Shown: positions 11,701 through 26,700 of the stretch, piece after piece
Layout of the letters: each line of letters begins with the position of its first letter
Position numbering within the stretch: the first letter of the stretch is position 1
Assembly: GCF_932526225.1 (NCBI RefSeq)
Contig: NC_064043.1
Span: 1,509,501-1,573,500, forward strand
Length of the DNA: 64,000 nt
DNA from: Nematostella vectensis
Lineage: Eukaryota; Cnidaria; Anthozoa; Actiniaria; Edwardsiidae
Reading direction: 5' to 3'
Made by a program: the position numbers and the translations under genes
Notes under the pieces: generated by a model
What the model was told of the DNA's origin: nothing
Databases searched by the model: none
What the model saw: the letters and a program-made list of their open reading frames with translations, nothing else

Positions 11701-14700
11701 AAGGAATCCTTCGGGGTACTACACTCAAGAGACACTTGAATTACCATAAGTATGACACATTTCATGTAACATGGTTCAAGGCCTAGACCACCTTGGATTA
11801 CCATAAGTATGACACATTTCATGTAACATGGTTCAAGGCCTAGACCACCTTGGATTACCATAAGTATGACACATTTCATGTAACATGGTTCAAGGCCTAG
11901 ACCACCTTGGATTACCATAAGTATGACACATTTCATGTAACATGGTTCAAGGCCTAGACCACCTTGAATTACCATAAGTATGACACATTTCATGTAACGT
12001 GGTTCAAGGCCTAGACCACCTTGGATTACCATAAGTATGACACATTTCATGTAACATGGTTCAAGGCCTAGACCACCTTGGATTACCATAAGTATGACAC
12101 ATTTCATGTAACATGGTTCAAGGCCTAGACCACCTTGGATTACCATAAGTATGATACATTTCATGTAACATGGTTCAAGGCCTAGACCACCTTGGATTAC
12201 CATAAGTATGACACATTTCATGTAACATGGTTCAAGGCCTAGACCACCTTGGATTACCATAAGTATGACACCTTTCATGTAACATGGTTCAAGGCCTAGA
12301 CCACCTTGGATTACCATAAGTATGACACATTTCATGTAACATGGTTCAAGGCCTAGACCACCTTGGATTACCATAAGTATGACACATTTCATGTAACATG
12401 GTTCAAGGCCTAGACCACCTTGGATTACCATAAGTATGACACATTTCATGTAACATGGTTCAAGGCCTAGACCACCTTGGATTACCATAAGTATGACTCA
12501 TTTCATGTAACATGGTTCAAGGCCTAGACCACCTTCTCGATTCCAGGTATGGGGGGTCTTTAAATGCTGATTTCACGGGATAAATGCCCCCCTTCCATAA
12601 AACCCTGTATTCACTGTAGGCTACCTACTTTCATCTAACCGATTGGTATCTGCATTCCACATGAGCTTGACTTTAACAATGAGATCACAGAATATTTAAA
12701 GGCATTTGTCTATTCAGAAATTAGGAAATGCTTAAAGTAATGACTTTGATATTGCATTGTTTTACTACACATACTCAGACCATGGCCATCTGGATTTGTG
12801 TAGTATACTTACCACCATTGTCAGACCAAGGGACTCGATATTCTTCTTTCCTTCTTTTGTCCATGGTGCCGGACTCTGGAGAAGAGCAAGATCTCTATGT
12901 GAATCAAAACACTGCACAAAATAATTTCACTATCCTGTCTAGCATGCCCATTACAAGATCTCTATGTGAATCAACACACTGCACAAAATAATATCCATTA
13001 TCCTGTCTAGCATCAAATTACCATCACACTCATAAGTATGATCACCATCGACATCACAATCGCTACCACAATCATCATTATTCCCCTCCTAATCATCAAC
13101 ATCACCTCTCAACATCAGTGTCAAATAGTGACTATGTCCTCCTCCTTGTCTAACATCATCAGCAGCATTCTTTTCACAGCATTACGTTCACAAAACTACT
13201 AACCTTATCATCACGCTTGAATAGATATCTCCAAACAATAAACCCAGATTTTCCCTTTGCGGGCCAATACTTGACAACCTATATGGAAACATACTGTAAG
13301 GAACATACTGGACCTTTGAAATGCAACGAGAAAAACATCACACCACTACAGTTAGACCAGTGAACTAACCATCAATAGATCTAGTTGGGACTCTACTAAG
13401 GCTGTGTTTAACTGGTGTAAAGGCGAGTATTGTAGGTTTATGTCTTATTTGTTAGAAATCAAAAGATGAATAGCTTTCATCACCTTGTAGATGCCATCAT
13501 ATCTGTTTCCATCCTCTGGAGCATATTCGGAGTGTTTACGAAGTTTACTGCTACGAATCTAGAATAAAATACTGTCAGGACAGCTTATCTACTAGAATTA
13601 TCATGCATCAAGTTCACTTACAACCCTGATTGAGCAGTATCTACTAGAATTGTCATGCATCAAGTTCACTTACAACCCTAACAGAAGTATCTACTAGAAT
13701 TATCATGCATCAAGTTCACTTACAACCCTAACAAAGCAGTATCTACTAGAATTATCATGCATCAAGTTCATTTACAACCCTAACAAAGCAGTAACAACTA
13801 GAATTATCATGCATCAAGTTCACTTACAACCCTAACAAAGCAGTAACAACTAGAATTATCATGCATTAAGTTCACTTACAACCCTGACAGAGCAGTATCT
13901 ACTAGAATTATCATGCATCAAGTTCACTTACAACCCTAACAGAGCAGTATCTACTAGAATTATCATGCATCAAGTTCACTTACAACCCTAACAGAGCAGT
14001 ATCTACTAGAATTATCATGCATCAAGTTCACTTACAACCCTAACAAAGCAGTAACAACTAGAATTATCATGCATCAAGTTCACTTACAACCCTAACAAAG
14101 CAGTAACAACTAGAATTATCATGCATCAAGTTCACTTACAACCCTAACAAAGCAGTATCTACTAGAATTATCATGCATTAAGTTCACTTACAACCCTAAC
14201 AGAGCAGTATCTACTAGAATTTTCTTGCATCAAGTTCACTTACAACCCTAACAAAGCAGTATCTACTAGAATTATCATGCATCAAGTTCACTTACAACCC
14301 TAACAGAGCAGTATCTACTAGAATTATCATGCATCAAGTTCACTTACAACCCTAACAGAGCAGTATCTACTAGAATTATCATGCATCAAGTTCACTTACA
14401 ACCCTGACAGAGCAGTATCTACTAGAATTATCATGCATTAAGTTCACTTACAACCCTAACAGAGCAGTATCTACTAGAATTATCATGCATCAAGTTCACT
14501 TACAACCCTAACAAAGCAGTAACAACTAGAATTATCATGCATCAAGTTCACTTACAACCCTAACAAAGCAGTATCTACTAGAATTATCATGCATCAAGTT
14601 CACTTACAACCCTAACAAAGCAGTAACAACTAGAATTATCATGCATCAAGTTCACTTACAACCCTAACAAAGCAGTAACAACTAGAATTATCATGCATCA

Positions 14701-17700
14701 AGTTCACTTACAACCCTAACAAAGCAGTAACAACTAGAATTATCATGCATTAAGTTCACTTACAACCCTAACAGAAGTATCTACTAGAATTATCATGCAT
14801 CAAGTTCACTTACAACCCTAACAAAGCAGTATCTAATAGAATTATCATGCATCAAGTTCACTTACAACCCTAACAAAGCAGTAACAACTAGAATTATCAT
14901 GCATCAAGTTCACTTACAACCCTAACAAAGCAGTAACAACTAGAATTATCATGCATCAAGTTCACTTACAACCCTAACAAAGCAGTAACAACTAGAATTA
15001 TCATGCATCAAGTTCACTTACAACCCTAACAAAGCAGTAACAACTAGAATTATCATGCATTAAGTTCACTTACAACCCTGACAGAGCAGTATCTACTAGA
15101 ATTATCATGCATCAAGTTCACTTACAACCCTAACAGAGCAGTATCTACTAGAATTATCATGCATCAAGTTCACTTACAACCCTAACAGAGCAGTATCTAC
15201 TAGAATTATCATGCATCAAGTTCACTTACAACCCTAACAAAGCAGTAACAACTAGAATTATCATGCATCAAGTTCACTTACAACCCTAACAAAGCAGTAA
15301 CAACTAGAATTATCATGCATCAAGTTCACTTACAACCCTAACAAAGCAGTATCTACTAGAATTATCATGCATTAAGTTCACTTACAACCCTAACAGAGCA
15401 GTATCTACTAGAATTTTCTTGCATCAAGTTCACTTACAACCCTAACAAAGCAGTATCTACTAGAATTATCATGCATCAAGTTCACTTACAACCCTAACAG
15501 AGCAGTATCTACTAGAATTATCATGCATCAAGTTCACTTACAACCCTAACAGAGCAGTATCTACTAGAATTATCATGCATCAAGTTCACTTACAACCCTG
15601 ACAGAGCAGTATCTACTAGAATTATCATGCATTAAGTTCACTTACAACCCTAACAGAGCAGTATCTACTAGAATTATCATGCATCAAGTTCACTTACAAC
15701 CCTAACAAAGCAGTAACAACTAGAATTATCATGCATCAAGTTCACTTACAACCCTAACAAAGCAGTATCTACTAGAATTATCATGCATCAAGTTCACTTA
15801 CAACCCTAACAAAGCAGTAACAACTAGAATTATCATGCATCAAGTTCACTTACAACCCTAACAAAGCAGTAACAACTAGAATTATCATGCATCAAGTTCA
15901 CTTACAACCCTAACAAAGCAGTAACAACTAGAATTATCATGCATTAAGTTCACTTACAACCCTAACAGAAGTATCTACTAGAATTATCATGCATCAAGTT
16001 CACTTACAACCCTAACAAAGCAGTATCTAATAGAATTATCATGCATCAAGTTCACTTACAACCCTAACAAAGCAGTAACAACTAGAATTATCATGCATCA
16101 AGTTCACTTACAACCCTAACAAAGCAGTAACAACTAGAATTATCATGCATCAAGTTCACTTACAACCCTAACAAAGCAGTAACAACTAGAATTATCATGC
16201 ATCAAGTTCACTTACAACCCTAACAAAGCAGTAACAACTAGAATTATCATGCATTAAGTTCACTTACAACCCTAACAGAGCAGTATCTACTAGAATTATC
16301 ATGCATCAAGTTCACTTACAACCCTAACAAAGCAGTATCTACTAGAATTATCATGCATCAAGTTCACTTACAACCCTAACAGAGCAGTAACAACTAGAAT
16401 TATCATGCATTAAGTTCACTTACAACCCTAACAGAGCAGTATCTACTAGAATTATCATGCATCAAGTTCACTTACAACCCTAACAAAGCAGTAACAACTA
16501 GAATTATCATGCATCAAGTTCACTTACAACCCTGACAGAGCAGTATCTACTAGAATTATCATGCATTAAGTTCACTTACAACCCTAACAAAGCAGTAACA
16601 ACTAGAATTGTCATGCATCAAGTTCACTTACAACCCTGACAGAGCAGTAACAACTAGAATTATCATGCATCAAGTTCACTTACAACCCTGACAGAGCAGT
16701 AACAACTAGAATTATCATGCATCAAGTTCACTTACAACCCTGACAGAGCAGTAACAACTAGAATTATCATGCATCAAGTTCACTTACAACCCTAACAGAG
16801 CAGTATCTACTAGAATTATCATGCATCAAGTTCACTTACAACCCTGACAGAGCAGTATCTACTAGAATTATCATGCATCAAGTTCACTTACAACCCTAAC
16901 AGAAGTATCTACTAGAATTATCATGCATCAAGTTCACTTACAACCCTAACAGAGCAGTATCTACTAGAATTATCATGCATTAAGTTCACTTACAACCCTA
17001 ACAGAGCAGTAACAACTAGAATTATCATGCATCAAGTTCACTTACAACCCTGACAGAGCAGTAACAACTAGAATTTTCTTGCATCAAGTTCACTTACAAC
17101 CCTAACAGAGCAGTATCAACTAGAATTATCATGCATCAAGTTCACTTACAACCCTAACAAAGCAGTAACAACTAGAATTATCATGCATCAAGTTCACTTA
17201 CAACCCTGACAGAGCAGTATCTACTAGAATTATCATGCATTAAGTTCACTTACAACCCTAACAGAGCAGTATCTACTAGAATTATCATGCATCAAGTTCA
17301 CTTACAACACTAACAAAGCAGTATCTACTAGAATTTTCTTGCATCAAGTTCACTTACAACCCTAACAAAGCAGTAACAACTAGAATTATCATGCATCAAG
17401 TTCACTTACAACCCTAACAAAGCAGTAACAACTAGAATTATCATGCATCAAGTTCACTTACAACCCTAACAAAGCAGTAACAACTAGAATTATCATGCAT
17501 CAAGTTCACTTACAACCCTAACAAAGCAGTATCTACTAGAATTATCATGCATCAAGTTCACTTACAACCCTAACAGAGCAGTATCTACTAGAATTTTCTT
17601 GCATCAAGTTCACTTACAACCCTAACAAAGCAGTAACAACTAGAATTATCATGCATCAAGTTCACTTACAACCCTAACAGAGCAGTATCTACTAGAATTA

Positions 17701-20700
17701 TCATGCATCAAGTTCACTTACAACCCTGACAGAGCAGTAACAACTAGAATTATCATGCATCAAGTTCACTTACAACCCTGACAGAGCAGTATCTACTAGA
17801 ATTATCATGCATCAAGTTCACTTACAACCCTAACAGAGCAGTATCTACTAGAATTATCATGCATCAAGTTCACTTACAACCCTGACAGAGCAGTATCTAC
17901 TAGAATTATCATGCATCAAGTTCACTTACAACCCTAACAGAGCAGTAACAACTAGAATTATCATGCATCAAGTTCACTTACAACCCTAACAGAGCAGTAT
18001 CTACTAGAATTATCATGCATCAAGTTCACTTACAACCCTAACAGAGCAGTATCTACTAGAATTATCATGCATCAAGTTCACTTACAACCCTGACAGAGCA
18101 GTATCTACTAGAATTATCATGCATCAAGTTCACTTACAACCCTAACAAAGCAGTATCTACTAGAATTATCATGCATTAAGTTCACTTACAACCCTAACAG
18201 AGCAGTATCTACTAGAATTATCATGCATCAAGTTCACTTACAACCCTGACAGAGCAGTAACAACTAGAATTATCATGCATCAAGTTCACTTACAACCCTA
18301 ACAAAGCAGTATCTACTAGAATTATCATGCATCAAGTTCACTTACAACCCTAACAGAGCAGTAACAACTAGAATTATCATGCATCAAGTTCACTTACAAC
18401 CCTGACAGAGCAGTAACAACTAGAATTATCATGCATCAAGTTCATTTACAACCCTAACAAAGCAGTATCTACTAGAATTATCATGCATCAAGTTCACTTA
18501 CAACCCTAACAGAGCAGTATCTACTAGAATTTTCTTGCATCAAGTTCACTTACAACCCTAACAGAGCAGTATCTACTAGAATTTTCTTGCATCAAGTTCA
18601 CTTACAACCCTAACAGAGCAGTATCTACTAGAATTATCATGCATCAAGTTCACTTACAACCCTAACAGAGCAGTATCTACTAGAATTATCTTGCATCAAG
18701 TTCACTTACAACCCTAACAGAGCAGTATCTACTAGAATTATCATGCATCAAGTTCACTTACAACCCTAACAGAGCAGTATCTACTAGAATTTTCTTGCAT
18801 CAAGTTCACTTACAACCCTAACAGAGCAGTATCTACTAGAATTATCATGCATCAAGTTCACTTACAACCCTAACAAAGCAGTAACAACTAGAATTATCAT
18901 GCATCAAGTTCACTTACAACCCTAACAGAGCAGTATCTACTAGAATTATCATGCATCAAGTTCACTTACAACCCTAACAAAGCAGTAACAACTAGAATTA
19001 TCATGCATCAAGTTCACTTACAACCCTAACAAAGCAGTATCTACTAGAATTATCATGCATCAAGTTCACTTACAACCCTAACAGAGCAGTATCTACTAGA
19101 ATTATCATGCATTAAGTTCACTTACAACCCTGACAGAGCAGTATCTACTAGAATTATCATGCATCAAGTTCACTTACAACCCTAACAGAGCAGTATCTAC
19201 TAGAATTTTCTTGCATCAAGTTCACTTACAACCCTAACAAAGCAGTAACAACTAGAATTATCATGCATTAAGTTCACTTACAACCCTAACAGAGCAGTAT
19301 CTACTAGAATTTTCTTGCATCAAGTTCACTTACAACCCTAACAAAGCAGTAACAACTAGAATTATCATGCATTAAGTTCACTTACAACCCTAACAGAGCA
19401 GTATCTACTAGAATTATCATGCATCAAGTTCACTTACAACCCTAACAGAGCAGTATCTACTAGAATTATCATGCATCAAGTTCACTTACAACCCTGACAG
19501 AGCAGTATCTACTAGAATTATCATGCATTAAGTTCACTTACAACCCTGACAGAGCAGTATCTACTAGAATTATCATGCATTAAGTTCACTTACAACCCTG
19601 ACAGAGCAGTATCTACTAGAATTATCATGCATTAAGTTCACTTACAACCCTAACAGAAGTATCTACTAGAATTATCATGCATCAAGTTCACTTACAACCC
19701 TGACAGAGCAGTATCTACTAGAATTATCATGCATCAAGTTCACTTACAACCCTGACAGAGCAGTATCTACTAGAATTATCATGCATCAAGTTCACTTACA
19801 ACCCTAACAGAGCAGTATCTACTAGAATTATCATGCATTAAGTTCACTTACAACCCTAACAGAAGTATCTACTAGAATTATCATGCATCAAGTTCACTTA
19901 CAACCCTAACAAAGCAGTAACAACTAGAATTATCATGCATCAAGTTCACTTACAACCCTAACAAAGCAGTAACAACTAGAATTATCATGCATCAAGTTCA
20001 CTTACAACCCTAACAAAGCAGTAACAACTAGAATTATCATGCATCAAGTTCACTTACAACCCTAACAAAGCAGTAACAACTAGAATTATCATGCATCAAG
20101 TTCACTTACAACCCTAACAAAGCAGTAACAACTAGAATTATCATGCATTAAGTTCACTTACAACCCTAACAGAGCAGCATCTACTAGAATTATCATGCAT
20201 CAAGTTCACTTACAACCCTAACAGAGCAGTATCTACTAGAATTATCATGCATCAAGTTCACTTACAACCCTAACAGAAGTATCTACTAGAATTATCATGC
20301 ATTAAGTTCACTTACAACCCTAACAGAGCAGTATCTACTAGAATTATCATGCATCAAGTTCACTTACAACCCTAACAAAGCAGTATCTACTAGAATTATC
20401 ATGCATCAAGTTCACTTACAACCCTAACAGAGCAGTAACAACTAGAATTATCATGCATCAAGTTCACTTACAACCCTAACAGAGCAGTATCTACTAGAAT
20501 TATCATGCATCAAGTTCACTTACAACCCTAACAAAGCAGTAACAACTAGAATTATCATGCATCAAGTTCACTTACAACCCTGACAGAGCAGTAACAACTA
20601 GAATTTTCTTGCATCAAGTTCACTTACAACCCTAACAGAGCAGTATCTACTAGAATTATCATGCATCAAGTTCACTTACAACCCTAACAAAGCAGTATCT

Positions 20701-23700
20701 ACTAGAATTATCATGCATCAAGTTCACTTACAACCCTAACAAAGCAGTAACAACTAGAATTATCATGCATCAAGTTCACTTACAACCCTAACAGAGCAGT
20801 ATCTACTAGAATTATCATGCATCAAGTTCACTTACAACCCTAACAAAGCAGTAACAACTAGAATTATCATGCATCAAGTTCACTTACAACCCTAACAAAG
20901 CAGTATCTACTAGAATTATCATGCATCAAGTTCACTTACAACCCTAACAGAGCAGTATCTACTAGAATTATCATGCATTAAGTTCACTTACAACCCTGAC
21001 AGAGCAGTATCTACTAGAATTATCATGCATCAAGTTCACTTACAACCCTAACAGAGCAGTATCTACTAGAATTTTCTTGCATCAAGTTCACTTACAACCC
21101 TAACAAAGCAGTAACAACTAGAATTATCATGCATCAAGTTCACTTACAACCCTAACAGAGCAGTATCTACTAGAATTATCATGCATCAAGTTCACTTACA
21201 ACCCTAACAAAGCAGTATCTACTAGAATTATCATGCATTAAGTTCACTTACAACCCTAACAGAGCAGTATCTACTAGAATTTTCTTGCATCAAGTTCACT
21301 TACAACCCTAACAAAGCAGTATCTACTAGAATTATCATGCATTAAGTTCACTTACAACCCTAACAGAGCAGTATCTACTAGAATTATCATGCATCAAGTT
21401 CACTTACAACCCTGACAGAGCAGTATCTACTAGAATTATCATGCATCAAGTTCACTTACAACCCTAACAGAGCAGTATCTACTAGAATTATCATGCATCA
21501 AGTTCACTTACAACCCTGACAGAGCAGTATCTACTAGAATTATCATGCATTAAGTTCACTTACAACCCTAACAGAGCAGTAACAACTAGAATTATCATGC
21601 ATCAAGTTCACTTACAACCCTAACAGAAGTATCTACTAGAATTATCATGCATCAAGTTCACTTACAACCCTAACAGAGCAGTATCAACTAGAATTATCAT
21701 GCATCAAGTTCACTTACAACCCTGACAGAGCAGTAACAACTAGAATTATCATGCATCAAGTTCACTTACAACCCTAACAAAGCAGTATCTACTAGAATTA
21801 TCATGCATCAAGTTCACTTACAACCCTAACAAAGCAGTATCTACTAGAATTATCATGCATCAAGTTCACTTACAACCCTAACAAAGCAGTAACAACTAGA
21901 ATTATCATGCATCAAGTTCACTTACAACCCTAACAGAGCAGTATCAACTAGAATTATCATGCATCAAGTTCACTTACAACCCTGACAGAGCAGTAACAAC
22001 TAGAATTATCATGCATTAAGTTCACTTACAACCCTAACAGAGCAGTATCTACTAGAATTATCATGCATCAAGTTCACTTACAACCCTAACAAAGCAGTAT
22101 CTACTAGAATTATCATGCATCAAGTTCACTTACAACCCTAACAGAGCAGTATCTACTAGAATTATCATGCATCAAGTTCACTTACAACCCTAACAGAGCA
22201 GTATCTACTAGAATTATCATGCATCAAGTTCACTTACAACCCTAACAAAGCAGTATCTACTAGAATTATCATGCATCAAGTTCACTTACAACCCTAACAA
22301 AGCAGTAACAACTAGAATTATCATGCATCAAGTTCACTTACAACCCTAACAAAGCAGTATCTACTAGAATTATCATGCATCAAGTTCACTTACAACCCTA
22401 ACAAAGCAGTAACAACTAGAATTATCATGCATCAAGTTCATTTACAACCCTAACAAAGCAGTATCTACTAGAATTATCATGCATCAAGTTCACTTACAAC
22501 CCTAACAGAGCAGTAACAACTAGAATTATCATGCATCAAGTTCACTTACAACCCTGACAGAGCAGTAACAACTAGAATTTTCTTTCATCAAGTTCACTTA
22601 CAACCCTAACAGAGCAGTATCTACTAGAATTATCATGCATCAAGTTCACTTACAACCCTAACAAAGCAGTATCTACTAGAATTATCATGCATCAAGTTCA
22701 CTTACAACCCTAACAAAGCAGTAACAACTAGAATTATCATGCATCAAGTTCACTTACAACCCTAACAGAGCAGTATCTACTAGAATTATCATGCATCAAG
22801 TTCACTTACAACCCTAACAAAGCAGTAACAACTAGAATTATCATGCATCAAGTTCACTTACAACCCTAACAAAGCAGTATCTACTAGAATTATCATGCAT
22901 CAAGTTCACTTACAACCCTAACAGAGCAGTATCTACTAGAATTATCATGCATTAAGTTCACTTACAACCCTGGCAGAGCAGTATCTACTAGAATTATCAT
23001 GCATCAAGTTCACTTACAACCCTAACAGAGCAGTATCTACTAGAATTATCATGCATGAAGTTCACTTACAACCCTAACAGAGCAGTATCTACTAGAATTT
23101 TCTTGCATCAAGTTCACTTACAACCCTAACAAAGCAGTAACAACTAGAATTATCATGCATTAAGTTCACTTACAACCCTAACAGAGCAGTATCTACTAGA
23201 ATTTTCTTGCATCAAGTTCACTTACAACCCTAACAAAGCAGTAACAACTAGAATTATCATGCATTAAGTTCACTTACAACCCTAACAGAGCAGTATCTAC
23301 TAGAATTATCATGCATCAAGTTCACTTACAACCCTAACAAAGCAGTATCTACTAGAATTATCATGCATTAAGTTCACTTACAACCCTAACAGAGCAGTAA
23401 CAACTAGAATTTTCTTGCATCAAGTTCACTTACAACCCTAACAAAGCAGTAACAACTAGAATTATCATGCATCAAGTTCACTTACAACCCTGACAGAGCA
23501 GTATCTACTAGAATTATCATGCATCAAGTTCACTTACAACCCTAACAGAGCAGTATCTACTAGAATTATCATGCATTAAGTTCACTTACAACCCTAACAA
23601 AGCAGCATCTACTAGAATTATCATGCATCAAGTTCACTTACAACCCTAACAAAGCAGTAACAACTAGAATTATCATGCATTAAGTTCACTTACAACCCTA

Positions 23701-26700
23701 ACAGAGCAGTATCTACTAGAATTATCATGCATCAAGTTCACTTACAACCCTGACAGAGCAGTATCTACTAGAATTATCATGCATCAAGTTCACTTACAAC
23801 CCTAACAGAGCAGTATCTACTAGAATTATCATGCATCAAGTTCACTTACAACCCTAACAGAGCAGTATCTACTAGAATTATCATGCATCAAGTTCACTTA
23901 CAACCCTGACAGAGCAGTATCTACTAGAATTATCATGCATTAAGTTCACTTACAACCCTAACAGAGCAGTAACAACTAGAATTATCATGCATCAAGTTCA
24001 CTTACAACCCTAACAAAGCAGTATCTACTAGAATTATCATGCATTAAGTTCACTTACAACCCTAACAGAGCAGTAACAACTAGAATTATCATGCATCAAG
24101 TTCACTTACAACCCTGACAGAGCAGTAACAACTAGAATTTTCTTGCATCAAGTTCACTTACAACCCTAACAGAGCAGTAACAACTAGAATTATCATGCAT
24201 CAAGTTCACTTACAACCCTAACAGGCTTGCCCTTTTTCCAATCTTCTGCCTCAGCACCTTCTTTGTCATTGAGAGGTGCGGCACAGTTTCTTGCAAGTGC
24301 CCTGTGGAGACAGGCAGAAGGGTTTAGAGAGTAATAAACAAGCAAGGCGGTAATAAGCAAAGAGAGAATTTACATATCTACAGTTACCAAACTCAAATGA
24401 CCAAAAATCAAAGGCTATTGACAGAAAGGAGTTGAGAAAGGCTTGTATGCATATGTTGCCATCATATGAAATTTATACAAAGAGTTTTTTTCTAGGCAAT
24501 TTTATCACATTTCATGGTAGAGATGGACACCCTATGTTTCAGTATTCCATGTTTTTTTTTCTTCAGCCACAAAGGCTTGTGAGAAGGTTTGTAAATCCAA
24601 CCCTATAAATCCAACCATGTAATTTAAGTGTGTGATGCTCTACCTGTTCATCTTTGTGAGCTTCTGATCACATGACTGTTCAGCTGTCCTCTTGTTGCCA
24701 GATAAGTCACGCCCTCCGCTGCCAGTATAGATGAACTCCTCTCCACTATCCTGACAAAGGTTCAGGGTATGTTAGACAGAAGATTTCTAGGCTGTTATAT
24801 CTTTGTTATACCACTATCTTTATGTACCCCTGTAACTCTACAGATCTCTGCCCTTCTTGTCTCTGTCTTTTTGTTTGCCACATACAAGTCCTATACTTTG
24901 CCAAATATATACATGGCATTCTTCCCTTCCATTGTTTTACCTTGTTCTTTAATACACTTCAGTGGCCTCAATTGTTTCAGATAATGCCAAATTTGTCAGT
25001 GAATTGGACAGCCCTCTTCGCTCACACCTTTCTGACTGGTTGGCTGTCTATTTTCCCATTTTTCTCTGCCTGGTTGATTATGTCTGTCTGTTTTCTTATC
25101 TGCTAGCCTGTTTCTGTCTGTCCCTCCCACCCCCCTGTCTCTGCTTGTCTGTCTACTTGCATGTCTTTCGGTCTACCAATCTTTTCTTCCATCTACATGT
25201 CTATGTCCAGTAGCTCTTCTGTGTGTAATTAGAAGCCATACCAGGTCATCCTCGTAGCCCCCTGCAAGCACAATTGAGTAGGCCCCTTCTGAGTCCCGCC
25301 CGTGGATACCACTGACATGTGGCCGATGAATCCCAGACTCACTTGCCTAAGACAAATTAGCAGCATTGATTAACAACTTAAACATTTTTGTAATCAGTGA
25401 GCTATATACTGTGCAATTGCACTCAAGTCACAAATAGGCCTTTGGAGAACTTAAGCAAAGATGACGGGAATGTGAACATGACAACAAAAAATAAAAAATT
25501 CAGAGCCAGACTTGAAATTGCCTAATACATATCAGCTGTTCTCCAGGCAACTCCAAGTGTCATGATCCTGCGAGGACAGGAAAATGTGCATTGAAAAAAA
25601 AAAAACTACATATTGATCATCATTGTTTGATATATGAAGGTTCCAATTTGTTTATACTTTTTGGGAGTATAAGAACAAGTTTATTTTATTAAAGCTACTT
25701 TATCATTGAGTGCTAAGCAAGAAAGCATATTTTTATCACTACAAACCTGAACTCTAAACTTCCAAGCTGAGCCAACAGGAACTCCTGGAATCGGCCCAAA
25801 GTGGTTGGGTGGGACGATCGAGCACACCTTAGAGCGTCCAACGCAGGCCATTCCCTAAAAAGAGAAAGTTCATTCAAACATGCTGCAGCTACCTATTCTC
25901 ATAAACCTACAAATTACCCTGGCAGAGAAGGGAAAACCATGATTTACTAACTTGTTTTAGGATTTGTGAGTGACAGACCTATAGCCACCATACATTTCTG
26001 TGACATATAGTCACCCATGTTTCAATTACTCTGAGAGATATAGTGCAAAACCTGGATTTAATTCACTATTTACTTTAACCTTTAGTATAAAAGACCCATT
26101 ACAACCAAAAATTGCTGTAACTATAGCCACCAATTAAATAACCCTGATTGAACCTTGATACAGCACTATTACAATGTCTTACATTCATCAATCTATAATA
26201 ATTGCCATTAGAAAAGTACCTTTCCCCAGTCCCTGTTAGATGTAGAGTTAGCAGAAGCCATTTTTGATTTCTTTTTACTGGCTTTAAGCTTCTCCCCAGC
26301 TTGCACCACCTGTAGTAAAAATTGATATGAATAGATGTCAAAAATTATGATCCTAAGATGACCAAGGTAGTTTAAATGGGTTCACTACAGTAGATCCTGA
26401 GTTTTTTAGACTGGAGTTCAGAAGAGTTGCTCACATGACATAAAACACCTATCCTTAAATAGTACACAGATAGAGCTATTCTCTTTTCCATGGGAATTAC
26501 TTAAGGTCTTAATAAAGGTAAATTTGACACCACTGTTTTTGTGGTTTTTGTAAAACCTGTATCAATAGTTCTTAAACTTTATTTTTGCAAAAACATTTTT
26601 TCCATAAATCACATTCTAAGACAGCTAAAATGGGCTGTTTCCTGTGACCTGTTGACCGTGAATTGATGCTAAAATATTTGACTTTTCTAGCGTATTATTT

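Noticed and set aside
11610..12488. 292-codon minus-strand repeat protein ([19 protein letters not shown] units)
   Set aside because: Period 57 is a multiple of three, so a frame stays open; it reads UHRF1 exon 20 in the wrong frame.
13584..24223. Regular repeats reminiscent of a CRISPR array
   Set aside because: There are no unique spacers; whole 52-bp units are repeated head to tail in a eukaryotic intron.
13584..24223. TTAGGG in every unit (minus strand) as interstitial telomere sequence
   Set aside because: Only one TTAGGG per 52 bases, and it comes from the exon 16 codons for Val-Arg-Val.
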